NCBI RefSeq assembly: GCF_038404985.1
Contig: NZ_JBBKBA010000002.1
Location: forward strand, 496,001-560,000
Origin: Ferrovibrio sp. MS7
Lineage (GTDB): Bacteria; Pseudomonadota; Alphaproteobacteria; Ferrovibrionales; Ferrovibrionaceae
Direction of reading: 5' to 3'
Length of the DNA stretch: 64,000 nucleotides
The position numbers were made by a program, and so were the translations under genes. Shown piece by piece: positions 43,567-52,732 of this stretch (positions are counted from its first letter, which is position 1; every line of letters begins with the position of its first letter). The notes below the pieces were generated by a model. The model was not told where the DNA came from and ran no database searches. It saw only the letters and a program-made list of their open reading frames with translations.

Positions 43567-45639
43567 TCATCCCTCGATTTGCGAAAAGTCGGCGATACGA
43601 TCCATGCTGCCGGCGACAGCGGCAAGCAGGCTTAAGCGGTTGCGGCGCAGGGCCGCGTCTTCGGCATTGACGGTGACGCGCTCGAAGAAGGCATCCACCG
43701 GCTGGCGCATCAGGGCCAGCGCGGCGAGATACTTGGCGAAGCCGACAGCATCAGTGGCACCAGCGCCCTCGGCGCGGCCGATCTCGGCCAGGCAGGCGGC
43801 CAGCGCCTTCTCTTCGATCTGGCTGAGGAAACCTTCCGCCACATCGCTGAGCGGCAGGTCCGGCGTCTTTTTCAGCTCGGCGCGGACAATGTTATTGGCG
43901 CGGCGATAGGCGGTCAGCAGGTTGCCACCATCCTGGGAGGCCAGGAAGGCACCCAGCGCCTCGGCCTTGGCCACCACGCGCAGCAGGTCATCATCGCCGC
44001 CAATGGCGAACACGGCGCTGATCACATCATGCCGCACGCCCTTCTCGCGCAGGAACACCTTGAGGCGGTCGACGAAGAAGCGCAGCAATTCATCCGGCAC
44101 ATCGCGGCCCGCATCGGCCTTGGCCGAATGCAGCGACAGCGCCGAGGCGAATAGCGGCTTCAGCGCGATGCTGAGCTTGTTTTCCAGGATGATACGGATA
44201 ACGCCCAGCGCGGCACGGCGCAGCGCATAAGGATCCTTGGAACCGGTCGGCTTCTCGTCGATGGCGAAGAAGCCGGTAAGAATGTCGATCTTGTCGGCCA
44301 GCGCGACGCTCACCGCCACCGGATCCGAGGGGCAGCGGTCGGTCGGGCCCTGCGGCGAGTAATGCTGCGCGATGGCTTCCGCCACCGCATCGGACTCGCC
44401 GTCATGGCGCGCATAATAGCGGCCCATGATGCCCTGCAATTCGGGGAATTCACCGACCAGGCCGGTGAGCAGATCGGCCTTGGCAAGCTCTGCGCCACGG
44501 CGGGCCTGCTTGGTATCGGCGCCGACCAGGCCGGCAATCTCGAAGGCCAGGCGCTCGATACGCGCCGACTTCTCGGCCAGCGTGCCGAGCTTGGCATGGA
44601 ACACGATGTCCTTGAGGCCCGGCAGGCGGGCATCAAGGCGCTGCTTGCGGTCCTGGTCCCAGAAGAACTTGGCATCCGAAAGGCGCGCGGCGAGCACGCG
44701 CTCGTTGCCGGCGACGACCTGCTTGCCACCATCGTTGGTCAACGTGTTGGCAACGATGACAAAGCGCGGCGCCAGCCGGCCCTCGGCATCGTTCAGCGAG
44801 AAATACTTCTGATGCGTGCGCATCGCCGTGGTCAGCACTTCGCGCGGCACATCCATGAAGGCCTGCGGGATTGCGCCGAGCAGCACCACCGGCTGCTCCA
44901 CCAGGCCCGCGACTTCATCGGCCAGGCCCGGATCGTCAACCAGGGTGAGCTTCTCGTTGCCGGCAGCGAAGGCCGCATCCTTGAGGATCAATTCACGGCG
45001 GGCATTGAAATCCGGCTCGACATAGGCGCCGCGCAGGCTGCGCAGCCAATCGGCGGCATCGCGCACCACCAGGCGCTTCGGCGCCATGAAGCGGTGGCCA
45101 TGGGTGCTGTCGCCGGCCTTGAGATGGCCGAAGCTGAACGGCACCACCTGGCCTTCGAACAGGCAGAGGATGCTGTGCAGCGGGCGCACCCAGCGCAAGG
45201 AGTGATCGGCCCAGCGCATCGATTTCGGCCAGGGCAGCGCAGCCAGTGCCGTGGGCAGCAATTCCTGCAGCACTTCGGCAGTGGCACGGCCCTGCTTCTC
45301 GATCACCGCGAACCAGAATTCGCCCTTGCCGGTATCGCGCTTCTCGCACTGCTCCAGGCTGGTGAGCCCGGCCGAACGCAGGAACCCCTGCACGGCCTGA
45401 TCCGGCGAGCCGACGCGCGGCCCCTTCTTCTCTTCACGAATATCGGACTGGGCGCGCGGCAGGCCCTTCACCACCAGCGCCAGACGGCGCGGCGTGCAAT
45501 AGGCGGTGGCTTCGGTGAAGCCCAGGCTGGCCTGGCGCAGGCCATCGCTGACCAGGCGCTGCAGATCCTCGGCAGCACGCTGCTGCATCCGTGCCGGAAT
45601 TTCCTCGCTATGTAGCTCGAGCAGCAATTCGCCGAGCAT
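43567..45639 (-). CDS. glyS: Glycyl-tRNA synthetase beta subunit
   Basis: A 690-residue beta subunit of the alpha2-beta2 bacterial glycyl-tRNA synthetase. It starts with the family N-terminus [15 protein letters not shown], has the HD-like region and an anticodon-binding C-terminus. Its ATG overlaps the glyQ stop by one base (TGATG). It ends 8 bases before the ppdK start, suggesting glyQ-glyS-ppdK co-transcription. Confidence 0.95.
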   Translation of the reverse strand: MLGELLLELHSEEIPARMQQRAAEDLQRLVSDGLRQASLGFTEATAYCTPRRLALVVKGLPRAQSDIREEKKGPRVGSPDQAVQGFLRSAGLTSLEQCEKRDTGKGEFWFAVIEKQGRATAEVLQELLPTALAALPWPKSMRWADHSLRWVRPLHSILCLFEGQVVPFSFGHLKAGDSTHGHRFMAPKRLVVRDAADWLRSLRGAYVEPDFNARRELILKDAAFAAGNEKLTLVDDPGLADEVAGLVEQPVVLLGAIPQAFMDVPREVLTTAMRTHQKYFSLNDAEGRLAPRFVIVANTLTNDGGKQVVAGNERVLAARLSDAKFFWDQDRKQRLDARLPGLKDIVFHAKLGTLAEKSARIERLAFEIAGLVGADTKQARRGAELAKADLLTGLVGEFPELQGIMGRYYARHDGESDAVAEAIAQHYSPQGPTDRCPSDPVAVSVALADKIDILTGFFAIDEKPTGSKDPYALRRAALGVIRIILENKLSIALKPLFASALSLHSAKADAGRDVPDELLRFFVDRLKVFLREKGVRHDVISAVFAIGGDDDLLRVVAKAEALGAFLASQDGGNLLTAYRRANNIVRAELKKTPDLPLSDVAEGFLSQIEEKALAACLAEIGRAEGAGATDAVGFAKYLAALALMRQPVDAFFERVTVNAEDAALRRNRLSLLAAVAGSMDRIADFSQIEG

Positions 45640-46532
45640 CACGGCGTTCCTTCCGGCAGATGGCCGCGCGAACGCAGCCATTGGGTGCAGCAGGCCTTGG
45701 CTAGCGCCCGCACACGGCCGATATAGGCGGCGCGCTCGGTGACGCTGATAACGCCGCGCGCATCCAGCAGATTGAAGGTGTGGCTGGCTTTCATGCACTG
45801 GTCGTAGGCCGGCAGCGCCAGGCCGACTGCGACCAGCCGGTTGCACTCGGCTTCCACATCGTTGAAGCGGCGGAATAGCTGCTCGGTATCGGCGTGTTCG
45901 AAATTGTAGGCGGAGAATTCCTGTTCGGCCTGCAGGAACACATCGCCATAGCTGACACCACGGCCGTTGAAATCCAGATCGTAGACGCGATCCTTGCCCT
46001 GGATATACATCGCCAGGCGCTCAAGCCCGTAGGTGATCTCGGCGGAAACCGGCGAACAGTCGTAGCCGCCGACCTGCTGGAAATAGGTGAACTGCGTCAC
46101 CTCCATGCCATCGCACCAGACTTCCCAGCCCAGGCCCCAGGCGCCAAGCGTCGGGCTTTCCCAATCGTCTTCCACAAAACGGATGTCATGGCGCTTGTGG
46201 TCGATGCCGAGTACGGCCAACGAGTCGAGATAAAGGTCGAGCACATTCGCCGGGCTCGGCTTCAGGATCACCTGGAACTGATAGTAATGCTGCAGGCGGT
46301 TCGGGTTCTCGCCGTAGCGGCCATCCTTGGGGCGGCGCGAGGGCTGCACATAGGCCGCGTTCCACGGTTCAGGACCCAATGCGCGCAACGTGGTGGCGGG
46401 ATGGAAGGTGCCGGCGCCGACTTCCATGTCGTAGGGCTGCAGAATCGTGCAGCCCTGACGCGCCCAATAGCCTTGCAGCGCAAGAATCAGGTCCTGGAAA
46501 GCGTGTGATACGGGCTGTCCGGTGGGCGCCAT
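45639..46532 (-). CDS. glyQ: Glycyl-tRNA synthetase alpha subunit
   Basis: A 297-residue class II catalytic subunit, typical length. Motifs include [29 protein letters not shown] and the [11 protein letters not shown] motif 3 region. It charges tRNA-Gly together with GlyS encoded just downstream. Confidence 0.96.
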   Translation of the reverse strand: MAPTGQPVSHAFQDLILALQGYWARQGCTILQPYDMEVGAGTFHPATTLRALGPEPWNAAYVQPSRRPKDGRYGENPNRLQHYYQFQVILKPSPANVLDLYLDSLAVLGIDHKRHDIRFVEDDWESPTLGAWGLGWEVWCDGMEVTQFTYFQQVGGYDCSPVSAEITYGLERLAMYIQGKDRVYDLDFNGRGVSYGDVFLQAEQEFSAYNFEHADTEQLFRRFNDVEAECNRLVAVGLALPAYDQCMKASHTFNLLDARGVISVTERAAYIGRVRALAKACCTQWLRSRGHLPEGTP

Positions 46533-46683
46533 TATGCTGCCGATCCGTGCCAGGGGTGACGGAAAATCGGGCGGACCTTAAAGGCCGTGCCGCCCCCGGT
46601 CAAGCGCCCGCCAGAACTGCATTTTTGCACTGCGGAATAGGTTTTTCACGCCGCCCGAGTCGCAGCGCGTTCAGGCCAGCGTG

Positions 46684-46707
46684 TGAATCACGGCCCGCCG
46701 TGATTCA
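46684..46707. repeat. Perfect 11-bp palindrome at gene end
   Basis: TGAATCACGGC-CC-GCCGTGATTCA. The right arm contains the stop codon of the minus-strand gene at 46705. No T-run follows, so it is either a Rho-type 3' stem or a binding site in the 170-bp gap before glyQ. Confidence 0.55.
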
Positions 46708-46974
46708 GGCCCGCGTTGTGGGACAGCCAGGCGTCTCGCAGGGCGTGGTGACACCGACCGGCCGGTAGGTGCCGCAGCCGGGACAGGCAACCATGTCCTC
46801 ACCGCCCATTTCGGCTGCCTGACTCGGCCTCGGGGCCTCCGCCGGAGGCTTCGCCTGCTCGCGCAGCTTGGCCTCTTCGGCAGCCTTCAGCTTTGCCTCT
46901 TCCAGGCGGTTGTAATAGCGGTAGCCATAATAGGCTGCGGCGATCACGCCGATCAGCAGCAGGTATTTAAGCAT
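46705..46974 (-). CDS. Small membrane protein with zinc-ribbon end
   Basis: An 89-residue protein: one membrane segment (residues 3-20), a charged coiled helix (EEAKLKAAEEAKLREQ), and a C-terminal Cys-rich ribbon (CPGCGTYRP ... TPCETPGCP, four Cys). It resembles the PP0621-like small membrane proteins. Function unknown. It lies between the tRNA-modifying methyltransferase and glyQ on the same strand. Confidence 0.65.
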   Translation of the reverse strand: MLKYLLLIGVIAAAYYGYRYYNRLEEAKLKAAEEAKLREQAKPPAEAPRPSQAAEMGGEDMVACPGCGTYRPVGVTTPCETPGCPTTRA

Positions 46975-47019
46975 CGTGTCGGGTCATCCGGCCCTGTTTC
47001 GCCATTCCATTCAGCCATT

Positions 47020-47814
47020 CTATATGGGCAGTGCCGCGCCGTCGCGCAATACGGCATCGATTTCCGGGAAATAGCCGCCATCCGGGCGGTGCAGCACCAG
47101 GCCGGGCCGCAAAGTGAGCGGCGCCTTGCCACCCTTCACGGCGCGCAGGATCAGCCGTTTCGCTGCCTGGCCGGGCTTGGAATGCAGCGGAATCACCTCG
47201 ATGCCACCGGCTTTTGGCTCCAGCGCGGCCAGCAGGGCACCCAATTGTTCCACCCGCTGGATCAAGGTGAGCCGTCCGCCGGGCCGGCAATAGCGCAGCA
47301 TGGCGCCGATCCAGGCGGTGGCATCGGCCCCGGCGGCTAAATCCCCCTTTACCCCCCCATGGCGGGCCAGGGCGCGGCCGGGATCCGTCGCCACCCGGTG
47401 GCGAGCCGGGTCGAAATAGGGCGGATTGGCGAAAACCTGATCGTAGCTGTTTGGCGCCACCCCCGGTCCTAAGCTTTTGCGCTCGCGCAGGTCGCCGGCA
47501 AAGGCCCGCAGCCGCTGCTCCTGGCCATTGGCGGCGATATTGCCTTGTGCCAGCGCCACCAGGCCCGGCTGCAATTCAATGCCATCCACCTCGAGCCCCG
47601 GCACCCGGGCGGCGAGGCAGAGCATGGCCACCCCGGTGCCGCAGCCCAGTTCCAGCACCCGCTGGCCGCGCCGCGCCGGCACGGCGGCCGCCAGCATCAC
47701 CGCATCGGCGCTGGCCCGCTGGCCCTTGCGCGGCTGCTTAAGCTGCACCCGGCCGCCCAGCAGCGCATCCAGGGTGGTATCCTGGGCGAAATCGGCCGAT
47801 TCCCGGTCAGTCAC
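47020..47814 (-). CDS. tRNA1(Val) adenine-37 N6-methyltransferase-like protein
   Basis: A 264-residue class I SAM-dependent methyltransferase of the TrmN6/YfiC group: SAM motif ELGCGTGVA (about 55-63) and the adenine-N6 catalytic NPPY (130-133). A GTG start at 47814 (VTDRES) is preferred over an upstream ATG at 47856. It is divergent from the polyprenyl synthase gene with about 95 bp between; this side-by-side pairing is common in alphaproteobacteria. Confidence 0.82.
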   Translation of the reverse strand: MTDRESADFAQDTTLDALLGGRVQLKQPRKGQRASADAVMLAAAVPARRGQRVLELGCGTGVAMLCLAARVPGLEVDGIELQPGLVALAQGNIAANGQEQRLRAFAGDLRERKSLGPGVAPNSYDQVFANPPYFDPARHRVATDPGRALARHGGVKGDLAAGADATAWIGAMLRYCRPGGRLTLIQRVEQLGALLAALEPKAGGIEVIPLHSKPGQAAKRLILRAVKGGKAPLTLRPGLVLHRPDGGYFPEIDAVLRDGAALPI

Positions 47815-47909
47815 ACACAGCCTCGTGCAGCGCCCGGCGCTTGACCACGAGAGCATGCCAACTATGCTCCGACAAACGCGTTTTCAGTCTTGCCACAGGA
47901 ATTGCCCCA

Positions 47910-48932
47910 GTGTCGCAACCGGCCCCGATCATCATGCCGAGCCCCGGCGGCACCCCCAGCATAGAGCCGCTGCGCCGCCTTGTCGCGGCCGAGATGGACG
48001 CATGCAACCGCGAGATCATCGCCCGCATGCAGAGCGATGTGCAGTTGATTCCGCAACTGGCGCACCACCTGATCGCATCCGGCGGCAAGCGTATCCGCCC
48101 GCTGCTGACGCTCGGCGCCGCCAAGCTCTGCGGTTACGAGGGGGATAAACAGATCCTGCTCGCCGCCTGCGTCGAATTCATCCATACCGCCACGCTGCTG
48201 CATGACGATGTGGTGGACGAATCCGAGCGCCGCCGTGGTGCTGAAACCGCCAATGTGGTGTGGGGCAACCAGGCCTCCGTGCTGGTGGGCGATTTCCTGT
48301 TCAGCCGCGCCTTCCAGCTCATGGTGGAATCCGGCTCGCTGGAGGTGCTGCGCATCCTGGCCGGCGCCTCCGCCGTGATTGCCGAGGGCGAAGTGCTGCA
48401 GCTGATGACCGCCAATGACATGGATTCCACCGAAGCCGATTACCTCAAGGTGATCGAGAGCAAGACGGCGGCCCTGTTCGCCGCCGCCTGCCGCGTTGGC
48501 GCCGTGGTGGCGGACCGGCCGTTGGCCGAGGCCGAGGCGATGGATGCCTATGGCCGCGATCTCGGCATCGCTTTCCAGCTCATCGACGACGCCCTGGATT
48601 ACGCTTCCGACGGCGCCACCCTGGGCAAGAATACCGGCGATGATTTCCGCGAAGGCAAGGTGACCCTGCCCGTCGTGCTGGCCTTCAACCGCGGCTCGGA
48701 GGCTGAGCGCGCTTTCTGGCGCCGGGTGATCGAGACCCCGGAGCAGCAGACGCCGGAGGATTTCGCCGAGGCTTTGCGCCTGATGCGCCAGCACGGCGCC
48801 CTGGCCGAGACCCTGGAACGTGCCCGCCGCTATGGCGCCCAGGCCAAGGCTCAACTTGCCGGCTTCAAGCCCGGCGCGATGCGCGACGCTCTCGCCGAGG
48901 CGGTGGATTTCGCAATCCACAGAGCGCTTTAA
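47910..48932 (+). CDS. ispB: Long-chain polyprenyl diphosphate synthase (quinone side chain)
   Basis: A 340-residue trans-prenyltransferase making the isoprenoid tail of ubiquinone. First aspartate-rich motif LLHDDVVDE (Asp99, Asp100), second motif LIDDALDYASD (from about 224), plus the GGKRIRP substrate site. A GTG start at 47910 has ACAGGA upstream; other in-frame starts are less well placed. Chain length (octa- or decaprenyl) cannot be read by eye. Confidence 0.88.
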   Translation: MSQPAPIIMPSPGGTPSIEPLRRLVAAEMDACNREIIARMQSDVQLIPQLAHHLIASGGKRIRPLLTLGAAKLCGYEGDKQILLAACVEFIHTATLLHDDVVDESERRRGAETANVVWGNQASVLVGDFLFSRAFQLMVESGSLEVLRILAGASAVIAEGEVLQLMTANDMDSTEADYLKVIESKTAALFAAACRVGAVVADRPLAEAEAMDAYGRDLGIAFQLIDDALDYASDGATLGKNTGDDFREGKVTLPVVLAFNRGSEAERAFWRRVIETPEQQTPEDFAEALRLMRQHGALAETLERARRYGAQAKAQLAGFKPGAMRDALAEAVDFAIHRAL

Positions 48933-49020
48933 CCCCTGTAACAGGACTGCCGCGATTTCCCCCGGCCACCGCTTGAACCGGGGGCGGCTAGGCGCTATAC
49001 AAACGCCCGCAACCGCCGGA

Positions 49021-49097
49021 CGGAGTGTAGCTCAGCCTGGTAGAGCACTAGCTTCGGGAGCTAGGGGCCGGAGGTTCGAATCCTCTCACTCCGACCA
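49021..49097 (+). tRNA. tRNA-Pro (anticodon CGG)
   Basis: A 77-nt tRNA with encoded CCA: acceptor CGGAGTG/CACTCCG, anticodon stem CTAGC/GCTAG with loop TTCGGGA, T-loop GTTCGAATC. Anticodon CGG reads CCG Pro codons. Its last 12 bases overlap the 3' end of the converging transporter gene. Confidence 0.96.
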
Positions 49098-50012
49098 GGC
49101 GGTTGCCGGAACCACGCGTTTCCGAACAGTCTCCCGATAGAGAATGTAGAGACCGCTGGCGATCACGATTGCGGCGCCAGCCCAGGTCCACATATCGGGA
49201 AAATCCCCGAACAGATACCAGCCGAGCAGCACCGACCACAGCAGGTGGGTATAGTCGAACGGCGCCACGATGGATGCCGCCGCCAATGAGAAGGCGCGGG
49301 TCATGAATAGCTGCGCCAGGCCGCCGAGCAGGCCGACGCCGATCAGCAACGGCCAGTCGGCAGCCGTGGGCGCCACCCAGAACCATGGCATCAGCAGGCC
49401 GGTATAGATGGTGCAGAAGCCGGTAAAGTAGAAAGCCGTGGTCACCGAGTTCTCGGTGGCGGTGAGCTTGCGGATCTGGATCAGCGCCATCGAATAGAAG
49501 AAGGTGGCCAGCACCACGAGCAGCGAAGCGGCGGGAATACCACCCTCGCCCTGGCCAGGCCGCAGGATCACCAGCATGCCGAGGAAGCCGACCAGAATGG
49601 CCGACCAGCGGTGCGGCCCGACCTTTTCCTTCAGCAGCCAGACCGAGAGCACGGCTACGAAGATCGGCGCCGAGAAGGAAATCGCGGTGACATCGGCCAG
49701 CGGCAGCGTGCGGTAGGAATAGAAGAAGCACAGCATCGCCAGGCAGCCATAGATCGAACGGATGCCGTGGCCGGCCAGCCGCCTGGTATGCAACGAAGCA
49801 ATGCCGCCGCCATTGCGCCAGAGCATGAACAGGATCGGCGGAAAGGCGAAGAAACTGCGGCAGAACATGATCTGCGCCGTGGGATAGCTGCCGGCCAGCC
49901 ACTTCACCAGCGCATCCATGACGCCGAATACTGCCGCCGCCATCACCATGTAGCCGATGCCGATCGCCGTCTGGCGTTCCTGGGACATGACCGGAGATAT
50001 GGCCGAAGACAT
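49086..50012 (-). CDS. EamA/DMT-family transporter
   Basis: About 308 residues with ten predicted membrane segments in two EamA repeats. Drug/metabolite exporter superfamily; substrate unknown. Starts at 50054, 50012 and 49988 are all possible and none has a clear ribosome binding site; 50012 is a compromise. The C-terminus ends on a stop inside the antisense strand of tRNA-Pro. Confidence 0.82.
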   Translation of the reverse strand: MSSAISPVMSQERQTAIGIGYMVMAAAVFGVMDALVKWLAGSYPTAQIMFCRSFFAFPPILFMLWRNGGGIASLHTRRLAGHGIRSIYGCLAMLCFFYSYRTLPLADVTAISFSAPIFVAVLSVWLLKEKVGPHRWSAILVGFLGMLVILRPGQGEGGIPAASLLVVLATFFYSMALIQIRKLTATENSVTTAFYFTGFCTIYTGLLMPWFWVAPTAADWPLLIGVGLLGGLAQLFMTRAFSLAAASIVAPFDYTHLLWSVLLGWYLFGDFPDMWTWAGAAIVIASGLYILYRETVRKRVVPATAWSE

Positions 50013-50025
50013 GCTGCGATACCGT

Positions 50026-50061
50026 GAAGAAAAAGCCCGGCATGGTTTTGCCATGCCGGGC
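50026..50061 (-). terminator. Terminator of binding-protein gene 1
   Basis: GCCCGGCATGG-TTTTG-CCATGCCGGGC (50035-50061), followed on the minus strand by TTTTTCTTC. It lies after the stop of the gene at 50108 and separates it from the transporter gene. Confidence 0.9.
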
Positions 50062-50107
50062 CAGGATTTGCACCCCTCGCGGGGCCGAGCTTCAGTTCAA
50101 GAAATCA

Positions 50108-51295
50108 TCAGCTCAGTGAATCCGTGACACGTACCCAGCGACCGCTCTTCACCTGCACCATGAACACGGAATCCGTGCCATGGCGCTTGCCGGCGCCAAA
50201 CGTCATCACCGGGCCGCCGAAGATATCCGCATAGCCCTGGATCGATTCCATGGCCTTGAGGAAACCCTCGGTAGTGAGGTCCTTGCCGGCGCGATCGAGC
50301 CCCATGACAACTAGATCGGCCGCAACATAGGAGAACTGCGCCGCCGGGTTCGGATCGGTATTGAACTTGGCATGATAGCGCTCGACCCATTGCCGGATCG
50401 CCGGATTGGGCGAGTCACGATACGGCGCCTCGATCTGCGTCATGGTGTAGAGGCCCTCCGTGGCACCGCCCGGCGCACTCGAGACGTTAAGATCGAAGGT
50501 GGCGGTGCTGCCCACCATATCGACATTCCAGCCCATCTTCTTGGCCGTGGACGGCGCGCCGATGGAATCGCGGATGATGGCGCCCAGCACGATCAGATCG
50601 CAATTTGCCGCGCGCAGGCGAGTAAGCTGTGCGGTGAAATCCGTATCGGTGGGTTTGTGCGTGGCGGTTTCCACCAGCTTAATATTCATCGCCTGGGTCT
50701 GATCCCGCGCGCCCTCGAAAATCTCGCGGCCATAATCGGTGTCCTGGTATAGCGCGCAGATATTCTTCTTGCCCTTCTGCTCGACGAAATACTTCACCGC
50801 GCCACGCATCTGGGCGTAGTAGGAGGCGCCGGCAGCCCATTTCAACGGATGGAACGGCTCGTAAAGCTGCCGCGCCCAGGATAGCGGAAACATGTTCGGC
50901 ACACCGAGCTTGATGGCATCCGGGATCACCGCATTGTTCATCGGCGTGCCGGCGCCAAGCAGCAGCAGCATCGCCTTGTCGCGGTTCAACAGCTTGTTCG
51001 CCGCCTGCACCGCGCGCGGCACCTGATACTGGCTGTCCTCGATGACATAGCGGATCTTGCGGCCATGGATGCCGCCGGCCGCATTCACCTCATCGAAGCG
51101 CATGCGTGCCGCATTGGAGGAATGCACCCCGAAAGCCGCAGCCACGCCGGAAAGATCGGTATGGGTACCGATGATGATCTCGGTCTTGGTGATGCCTTGG
51201 CCCTTGCCCTGGGATTGCGCCGGCGCAGCGGTGAATGTGACGATGGCGGCACCGCACAGCATGGTGGCCGCGATACGAACGCGGGTAGCGGACAT
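50108..51295 (-). CDS. ABC transporter substrate-binding protein 1 (LivK/HAAT type)
   Basis: A 395-residue periplasmic binding protein of the branched-chain amino acid (HAAT) family: signal peptide (about 1-29, PAQSQ), then GTHTDLSG, a hinge region and a GGATEG loop. It is the most divergent of three tandem paralogues (for example GTHTDLSGVAAAFG in place of GMHTDLSGPAASYG). GGAGG precedes the ATG at 51295. Ligand unknown. It ends at its own terminator. Confidence 0.88.
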   Translation of the reverse strand: MSATRVRIAATMLCGAAIVTFTAAPAQSQGKGQGITKTEIIIGTHTDLSGVAAAFGVHSSNAARMRFDEVNAAGGIHGRKIRYVIEDSQYQVPRAVQAANKLLNRDKAMLLLLGAGTPMNNAVIPDAIKLGVPNMFPLSWARQLYEPFHPLKWAAGASYYAQMRGAVKYFVEQKGKKNICALYQDTDYGREIFEGARDQTQAMNIKLVETATHKPTDTDFTAQLTRLRAANCDLIVLGAIIRDSIGAPSTAKKMGWNVDMVGSTATFDLNVSSAPGGATEGLYTMTQIEAPYRDSPNPAIRQWVERYHAKFNTDPNPAAQFSYVAADLVVMGLDRAGKDLTTEGFLKAMESIQGYADIFGGPVMTFGAGKRHGTDSVFMVQVKSGRWVRVTDSLS

Positions 51296-51335
51296 GAGAC
51301 CTCCCTGGTCGTCTTTTTGTTTTGTGTTACGCGGA

Positions 51336-51369
51336 AACAAAAAACGGCCGGCGGTTTTGCCGCCGGCCG
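51336..51369 (-). terminator. Terminator of binding-protein gene 2
   Basis: CGGCCGGCGG-TTTTG-CCGCCGGCCG (51345-51369), followed on the minus strand by TTTTTTGTTT. It lies between the second and first binding-protein genes. Confidence 0.92.
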
Positions 51370-51381
51370 CTGGTCTCGGGC

Positions 51382-52569
51382 TCAGGAGCCGTAATTCACG
51401 GGGCCATCGATCAGCACGAAGCGGCCTTTCTGTACCTGGAACAGGAAAGCCTCATCCGAACCCTGGCGCTTGTCCGGGCCAAAATTGACCACCGGGCCGC
51501 CGAAGATATCGCGATAGCCCTTGATCGATTCCATACCGGCGATGAACTTGTCCATCGTCGGGTCCTTACCGGCACGGTCGATACCCTGGACGATCATGTC
51601 CATCAGCGAATAACCGTAGACGGCGCCGATATTCACATCGGCATTGTACTTGGCCTTGTACTTGTCCATCCAGGCCGCGAGCTGCGGCGGCGCCGTATCG
51701 CGATACGGCAGGATGGTGCCCGCCATGGTGTAGAAGCCTTCCGTGGCACCGCCCGGCGCCGAGGCGACGATCTGGTCATAGGAGGCCGACTGGCCGATGA
51801 AATCCACATCCATCCAGCCCATCTTGCGCGCCGTGCCATAGGGCACGATGGCGTCGCGCACGATGGAGCCCGACGCGATAAGGTCGCAACCAGCGGAACG
51901 CAGCTTGGTGATCTGCGCCGTGAAGTCGGTATCGGCCGGCTTGTTGGTGGCGGTTTCCACCAGGGCGATCTTCATCGCCTGGGTCTGGTCGCGCGCCGCC
52001 TCGAAGATTTCCTTGCCGAAATCGGTATCCTGGTAGAGCGTGCAGACCTTCTTTTTGCCCTTCTTCTCCACCATCCACTTGATGCCGGCACGGACCTGGT
52101 CGTAGTAGGACGAACCGGCGGCGAACTTCATCGGATGCATCGGCGTGTACATCTGCCGCGCCGCAGTGAGCGGGAACATGTTCGGCACATTGGCCTTGAG
52201 CTGATCCGCCATCACCGCATTGTTCATCGGCGTGCCGAGCGCACCGGCCATCAGGAAGATGTTGTCGCGGTTGATCAGCTTGTTCACGGCCTGCACGGCG
52301 CGCGGCACCTGATACTGATTATCCTCGACGATCAGCTTCAGCTTGCGGCCATAGATGCCGCCGGCTTCGTTCACCTCGTCGATGCGCATCCGCATGGCAT
52401 TCGAGGAATGCACGCCATAGCTGGCGGCCGGACCGGAAAGGTCCGTATGCATGCCGATCACGATTTCATTCTTGCTGACACCGCGGACCTTGGCGCTTTG
52501 CGCCGCGGCCGCGAAAGGAACGGACAAAGCCACCACTGCAGCCAGCCCGACATACGTCACCCTGCTCAT
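51382..52569 (-). CDS. ABC transporter substrate-binding protein 2 (LivK/HAAT type)
   Basis: A 395-residue paralogue of its neighbours with signal peptide (1-23, AAAAQ), VIGMHTDLSGPAASYG, YQDTDFGKEIFEAARDQ and FGGPV near the C-terminus. It is closest to protein 3 and clearly a tandem duplicate. A strong ribosome binding site (GGGAGGAGAG) precedes the start. It should deliver a different but related ligand to LivHM. Confidence 0.88.
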   Translation of the reverse strand: MSRVTYVGLAAVVALSVPFAAAAQSAKVRGVSKNEIVIGMHTDLSGPAASYGVHSSNAMRMRIDEVNEAGGIYGRKLKLIVEDNQYQVPRAVQAVNKLINRDNIFLMAGALGTPMNNAVMADQLKANVPNMFPLTAARQMYTPMHPMKFAAGSSYYDQVRAGIKWMVEKKGKKKVCTLYQDTDFGKEIFEAARDQTQAMKIALVETATNKPADTDFTAQITKLRSAGCDLIASGSIVRDAIVPYGTARKMGWMDVDFIGQSASYDQIVASAPGGATEGFYTMAGTILPYRDTAPPQLAAWMDKYKAKYNADVNIGAVYGYSLMDMIVQGIDRAGKDPTMDKFIAGMESIKGYRDIFGGPVVNFGPDKRQGSDEAFLFQVQKGRFVLIDGPVNYGS

Positions 52570-52670
52570 GTGCTCTCCTCCCGGTTTTATAATTCTTATT
52601 GGGAGGATAGTAGCGGAGCCAGAAACCCGCGCCAGTCCTTATTTTTCTGCGTCCCGCAATCTCGCATATG

Positions 52671-52705
52671 CGAAAAGAAAACGCCCGCGGGTTTCCCCGC
52701 GGGCG
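52671..52705 (-). terminator. Terminator of binding-protein gene 3
   Basis: CGCCCGCGGG-TTTC-CCCGCGGGCG (52682-52705), followed on the minus strand by TTTTCTTTTC. It lies between the third and second binding-protein genes. Confidence 0.9.
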
Positions 52706-52732
52706 CCTTTCACACCGGAAACCGGCGCGAAA

